NCBI RefSeq assembly: GCF_016862395.1 | Contig: NZ_BOMW01000021.1 | Coordinates: 1 to 64,000, forward strand | Direction of reading: 5' to 3' | Source: Actinoplanes siamensis | Lineage (GTDB): Bacteria > Actinomycetota > Actinomycetes > Mycobacteriales > Micromonosporaceae | DNA length: 64,000 bases | Shown: in pieces, positions 61,192-64,000 of the stretch | How positions within the stretch are numbered: the stretch's first letter is position 1 | Layout of the letters: every line of letters starts with the position of its first letter | Program-made: the position numbers and the translations under genes | Notes under the pieces: model-generated | What the model was told of the DNA's origin: nothing | The model's database searches: none | The model's input: the letters and a program-made list of their open reading frames with translations, nothing else

Positions 61192-61929
61192 TCAGAGGGC
61201 CAGGGTCGCCCAGACCACCTTGCCGTCGCGGGTCGGCAGCCATCCCCAGTCCACCGCGAGGCTGTCCACCAGGAGCAGGCCCCGGCCCCGGTCCAGTCCC
61301 TCGCCCTCCGGCAGGCGGGGCTCCGGCGGCCAGGCCGAGCCGTCGCGGACGGCGATGTGCAGGTATCGGGTGCGACGGACGAACTGCAGGGTGATCATGG
61401 TGTTCGCGTGCTCCGCCGCGTTCGTCACCAGCTCGGTCACCACCACGCCGGCCGGGCCGATCAGGTCGGGCAGGTCCCACCGCACGCAGGCCTCGGTGGC
61501 CAGGTCCCGCGCGTGCCGGGCGGCGCCGGTCACCGGCAGCAACTGATCGCTGATCATCGGCACGACCACCTCGTTCCGGACCACCTCGCGGACGGCCTGG
61601 TCAACGGCGGGGTGGACCTGGAGCGCACCGTACCGGTGCCGGGCGAGCAGTCCGGCCACCTCCATCGACGGCCCGCAGAGCAGGAACGGTGTGCCCGGCC
61701 AGATCGCCGCCTGCCGGTGGATCGCGGTGAACACCGACAACGCGGGCTCCTCGCCCAGCGACATCCCGGCCAGGTCGGCCAGCAACGCCGCCGGCTGCTC
61801 GGCCAGGCCCTTCTGCAGCGCTCCCCGCAGCCCCCGGGTGGCGCCCAGATCCAGCCGCCCGTGCACCGTGACGATCACGCAGCCGTCCCGCTCGCCGATG
61901 TTCCAGCTCAACGCCGCTGCCGCTGCCAT
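61192..61929 (-). CDS. STAS-HATPase fused anti-sigma-like regulator
   Basis: 245 residues. About 5-115: STAS-like domain (VIVTVHGRLDLGATRGLRGA), degenerate at the usual phospho-Ser site. About 130-245: RsbW-type HATPase with N-box TELVTNAAEHA, G1 VRDGSAWPPEPR and G2 GRGLLLVDSLAVDWGW. Anti-sigma kinases of this type bind sigma-B factors and phosphorylate STAS partners. It converges with the sigma-STAS gene with no bases between the two stops, so the pair is likely functionally linked. ATG at 61929. Confidence 0.88.
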   Translation of the reverse strand: MAAAAALSWNIGERDGCVIVTVHGRLDLGATRGLRGALQKGLAEQPAALLADLAGMSLGEEPALSVFTAIHRQAAIWPGTPFLLCGPSMEVAGLLARHRYGALQVHPAVDQAVREVVRNEVVVPMISDQLLPVTGAARHARDLATEACVRWDLPDLIGPAGVVVTELVTNAAEHANTMITLQFVRRTRYLHIAVRDGSAWPPEPRLPEGEGLDRGRGLLLVDSLAVDWGWLPTRDGKVVWATLAL

Positions 61930-61986
61930 GCCGTTGCCTTCCTGTCAGCCGCTCTTTCGCGGATGCCCGTTGCCGCAGCGGCCAAA

Positions 61987-63834
61987 CTACCCGGGCGTCG
62001 CCACGGCCTCCATCACGACGATGCTGCCGGTCGGCGTTCCGGCGACGTCCAGCAGCGGGCTGCACTCGACGCGGACGGTGATCGGCCGCCCACGCCGGTT
62101 CACCGCCTCCATCCGCGCCCGCGCCGCGTCGCTGTCACCGGCCATCGACTGCCGGATCAGCGGCCGGATCTGGTCGAACGGCAGCCCGATGTCGAGGTTG
62201 AGCAGGTGCTGGCCGACCGCCTCGGGGGCGCGCAGCCCCCACAGCTCCTCGGCCTGCCGGTTCCAGACCCGCACCTGCAGATCCCGGTCCACCACCGCGA
62301 TCCCGGCCCGCAGGCCGGCCAGGATGGCGTCCAGGAACCCGTTCGCGGCGTCCAGGTCGGAGCTGCTCTGCTGCAGCTGATCGTTGATCCCCTGCAACTC
62401 GTCGTTGGTGGACTGGAGCTCCTCGTTCATCGTCTCCAGCTCCTCGTTCGTGGACTGCAGCTCCTCGTTGGTGGTCTCCAGCTCCTCGACCGTGGACTGC
62501 AGCTCCTCGTTGGTGGTCTCCAGCTCCTCGTTCGTCGACTGCAGCTCCTCGTACGCCGCCTCCAGCTCCCGGTTGACGTGCTCCAGCTCGACCCGCAGCT
62601 GCCGCGCGGCGGTCACGTCGTGGAAGACCAGGCTGACGCCGAGCAGGCCGGCGCCCGCGTCGACCAGCGGGGTGACCTGGACATCCAGATGCACGATCTC
62701 GCCGGAGCGGTTGAACTCGACATCGGTGACGTGCAGCGCGCGGCGCTCCACCTGGACCTGCTCGATGTAACGGCGCAGCTCCACCGGCCGGTAGGAGACG
62801 TCCAGATCGCGGAACGGCCGGCCGACGTCGCGCGACGACACACCGAACAGCGACTCGGCCTGCCGGTTGCCGAGCGCCACCAGGCCGTCCGCGGTCACCA
62901 CGATCTGCGCGGCCGGGCCGGCCAGCAGGGCGGCGTTGCGCAACTGGTCCAGGCCGACCAGCGGGCGGGGCGGCAGGGCGACCGGCTGCCCGGCACGCAC
63001 CGGGCCGACAGACACCAGGGAGCGGGACGGCACCTTGCGGAAGATCCGCCGCTTCAGGTCGGTGGGCAGGAACAGGCCGCTGTGGCTGAGCAGCATCTCG
63101 GCCTTGCCGAGGAACAGCGCGCCGCCGTCGTTGAGGGCGAAATGGAACCGGGCCAGGATCCGGGCCTGGGTTTCGGCGTTGAAGTACATCAGCGTGTTCC
63201 GGCAGGTCAGCAGGTCAACTCGGGAGATCGGAGCATCCTGCACCAGGTTGTTCCGGCCGAAGATCACCGAGCGGCGCATGTCCTTGCGGAAGACGTGCCG
63301 GTTGCCGGACTGCTCGAAGTAGCGCTCCAGCATCTCCGGCGGGACGTTCTCCACGTCCCGCGCGCTGTAGCTGGCGTGCCGGGCCTCGTTGAGCTGCTCC
63401 TCGTCCACGTCGGTGGCGTAGATCTTGACCCGGGCCCGGAACTCCTCCGGTCCGAGGATCTCCCCGAGCAGCATGGCCAGGGTGCACGCCTCCTGGCCGG
63501 AGGCGCAGCCGGCCGACCAGATCCGGATCGGGCTGCCCTCGGGTTTCTCCGCGATCATCGGGACGAGCACGTCGGTACGCAGGTGTTCCCACGCCTCCGG
63601 ATCGCGGAAGAACGCGGTCACGTTGATCAGGATGATGTTGAACAGGGCGGTGAACTCGTCCGGATGGACCTGCAGATGGTCGAGGTACTCCGCGTAGCCG
63701 GTGACCGGCAGTTGGGATATCCGCCGGTCGACCCGCCGGACCAGGCTCGACCGCTTGTAACCGGTGAAGTCGAATCCGCGGGTCTCCTTCAGGTACGTCA
63801 GGAGATCCTCGAAGTCGGCGTCCACCTGGTCCAT
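61987..63834 (-). CDS. CheR-type methyltransferase with PAS domains
   Basis: 615 residues. About 1-270: CheR (YKRSSLVRRVDRRISQL, FFRDPEAWEHL, IRIWSAGCASGQEACTLAML for SAM, DLLTCRNTLMYF). About 300-420 and 500-612: PAS folds (VVTADGLVALGNRQAESLFG; AVVDRDLQVRVWNRQAEELW). Between them is a long coiled coil made of ELQSTNEELETTNE repeats. Relatives carry a CheB domain, which is absent here and may be the next gene. Probably a sensory regulator rather than a standard chemotaxis enzyme. ATG 63834. Confidence 0.92.
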   Translation of the reverse strand: MDQVDADFEDLLTYLKETRGFDFTGYKRSSLVRRVDRRISQLPVTGYAEYLDHLQVHPDEFTALFNIILINVTAFFRDPEAWEHLRTDVLVPMIAEKPEGSPIRIWSAGCASGQEACTLAMLLGEILGPEEFRARVKIYATDVDEEQLNEARHASYSARDVENVPPEMLERYFEQSGNRHVFRKDMRRSVIFGRNNLVQDAPISRVDLLTCRNTLMYFNAETQARILARFHFALNDGGALFLGKAEMLLSHSGLFLPTDLKRRIFRKVPSRSLVSVGPVRAGQPVALPPRPLVGLDQLRNAALLAGPAAQIVVTADGLVALGNRQAESLFGVSSRDVGRPFRDLDVSYRPVELRRYIEQVQVERRALHVTDVEFNRSGEIVHLDVQVTPLVDAGAGLLGVSLVFHDVTAARQLRVELEHVNRELEAAYEELQSTNEELETTNEELQSTVEELETTNEELQSTNEELETMNEELQSTNDELQGINDQLQQSSSDLDAANGFLDAILAGLRAGIAVVDRDLQVRVWNRQAEELWGLRAPEAVGQHLLNLDIGLPFDQIRPLIRQSMAGDSDAARARMEAVNRRGRPITVRVECSPLLDVAGTPTGSIVVMEAVATPG

Positions 63835-63915
63835 ACTCCCGTGCCTTCCTCTCGTCCACCGGCGGCGTCACGCTATCGCAACCGGGACGGCCGGACGTCG
63901 CTCCTCACCGCCTGG

Positions 63916-64000
63916 TCACTCCTGACGGCTCGCGCTCGTCGTGGGAAGCCGGTCCAGCAGGGCGCGCACCGACGCCGCGGCGCTCTCCGCCTCCGCTGCC
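63916..64000 (-). CDS. C-terminal end of a gene upstream of cheR, possibly cheB (partial)
   Basis: The last 27 residues are visible: EAESAAASVRALLDRLP, then TTSASRQE and TGA. The helical end resembles that of CheB-type methylesterases that accompany CheR-PAS proteins, but this short piece cannot prove it. Gap to cheR is 81 bases. Confidence 0.4.
   Translation of the reverse strand, partial: AAEAESAAASVRALLDRLPTTSASRQE

Noticed and set aside
1..64000. tRNA, rRNA or riboswitch genes
   Set aside because: No tRNA T-arm consensus in a plausible setting, no conserved rRNA segments and no recognisable riboswitch core were found by eye.

Overview
The window is about 64 kb of very GC-rich DNA with strong G/C preference at third codon positions, frequent GTG starts (one TTG) and many 4-base stop/start overlaps. 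This is typical of an actinomycete. The family mix (DUF1918, DUF6578, DUF6461, ROK regulators, F420/LLM oxidoreductases, sigma-B-type partner switching, NB-ARC/TPR proteins, CheR-PAS proteins) points to a Micromonosporaceae/Actinoplanes-like genome, but that placement is inference. No rRNA, tRNA or CRISPR array was seen. Layout, left to right. 1-11 kb: accessory genes and debris: the start of a secreted inhibitor-like protein, a transposase remnant, a DUF6578 protein, an XRE regulator divergent from an aldo/keto reductase, a ROK regulator divergent from a DUF1479 oxygenase-like protein, a truncated SDR, a fasciclin lipoprotein coupled to a membrane molybdopterin oxidoreductase, a secreted duplicated ferritin-like protein followed by a ferredoxin fragment, and a DUF1918 protein. 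11.4-18.2 kb: a candidate NLR-type signalling locus. A SEFIR-domain protein carries a Gln/Gly-rich motif at its C-terminus. Next to it is a 1165-residue STAND ATPase with a helical-repeat C-terminus. Divergent from that is an NB-ARC/TPR protein with a similar motif at its N-terminus. The motifs suggest amyloid-type signalling between sensor and effector. 18.4-34.9 kb: mostly single metabolic genes with neighbouring regulators: LysE exporter, SDRs, FAD monooxygenase, a TetR/SDR pair with two matching operators, serine hydrolase, DHFR-like reductase, GAF-EAL phosphodiesterase, amidase/TetR with a palindromic operator, XRE/methionine aminopeptidase with a palindrome, HxlR and ROK regulators. A decayed MFS transporter sits at 27.6 kb.

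34.9-39 kb: an ABC uptake system of the sulfonate/nitrate/taurine type, translationally coupled to a DszA/NtaA-type flavin monooxygenase, probably for organosulfur scavenging. At 39.0-39.7 kb lies a secreted protein whose C-terminal half is an Asn-rich low-complexity tract. 39.9-45.7 kb: TetR/LLM oxidoreductase, a NAD(P)-binding protein, MFS, and an M4 protease followed directly by an emfourin-type inhibitor gene.

46.2-58.5 kb: an eight-gene, tightly coupled minus-strand operon: carbamoyltransferase, GT2, HAD phosphatase fused to GT9, two GT4/GT1-like enzymes, phosphoheptose isomerase fused in frame to HldE kinase/adenylyltransferase, SDR, and GT9. A divergent aldehyde dehydrogenase and a further GT2 flank it. 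Together they could make an NDP-heptose-type sugar and assemble a carbamoylated glycan or glycosylated product. 58.6-64 kb: an MFS exporter and regulatory genes: a sigma-B-type factor fused to a STAS domain, converging with no gap on a STAS-HATPase anti-sigma-like protein, then a CheR-PAS protein and the end of another gene, possibly cheB.
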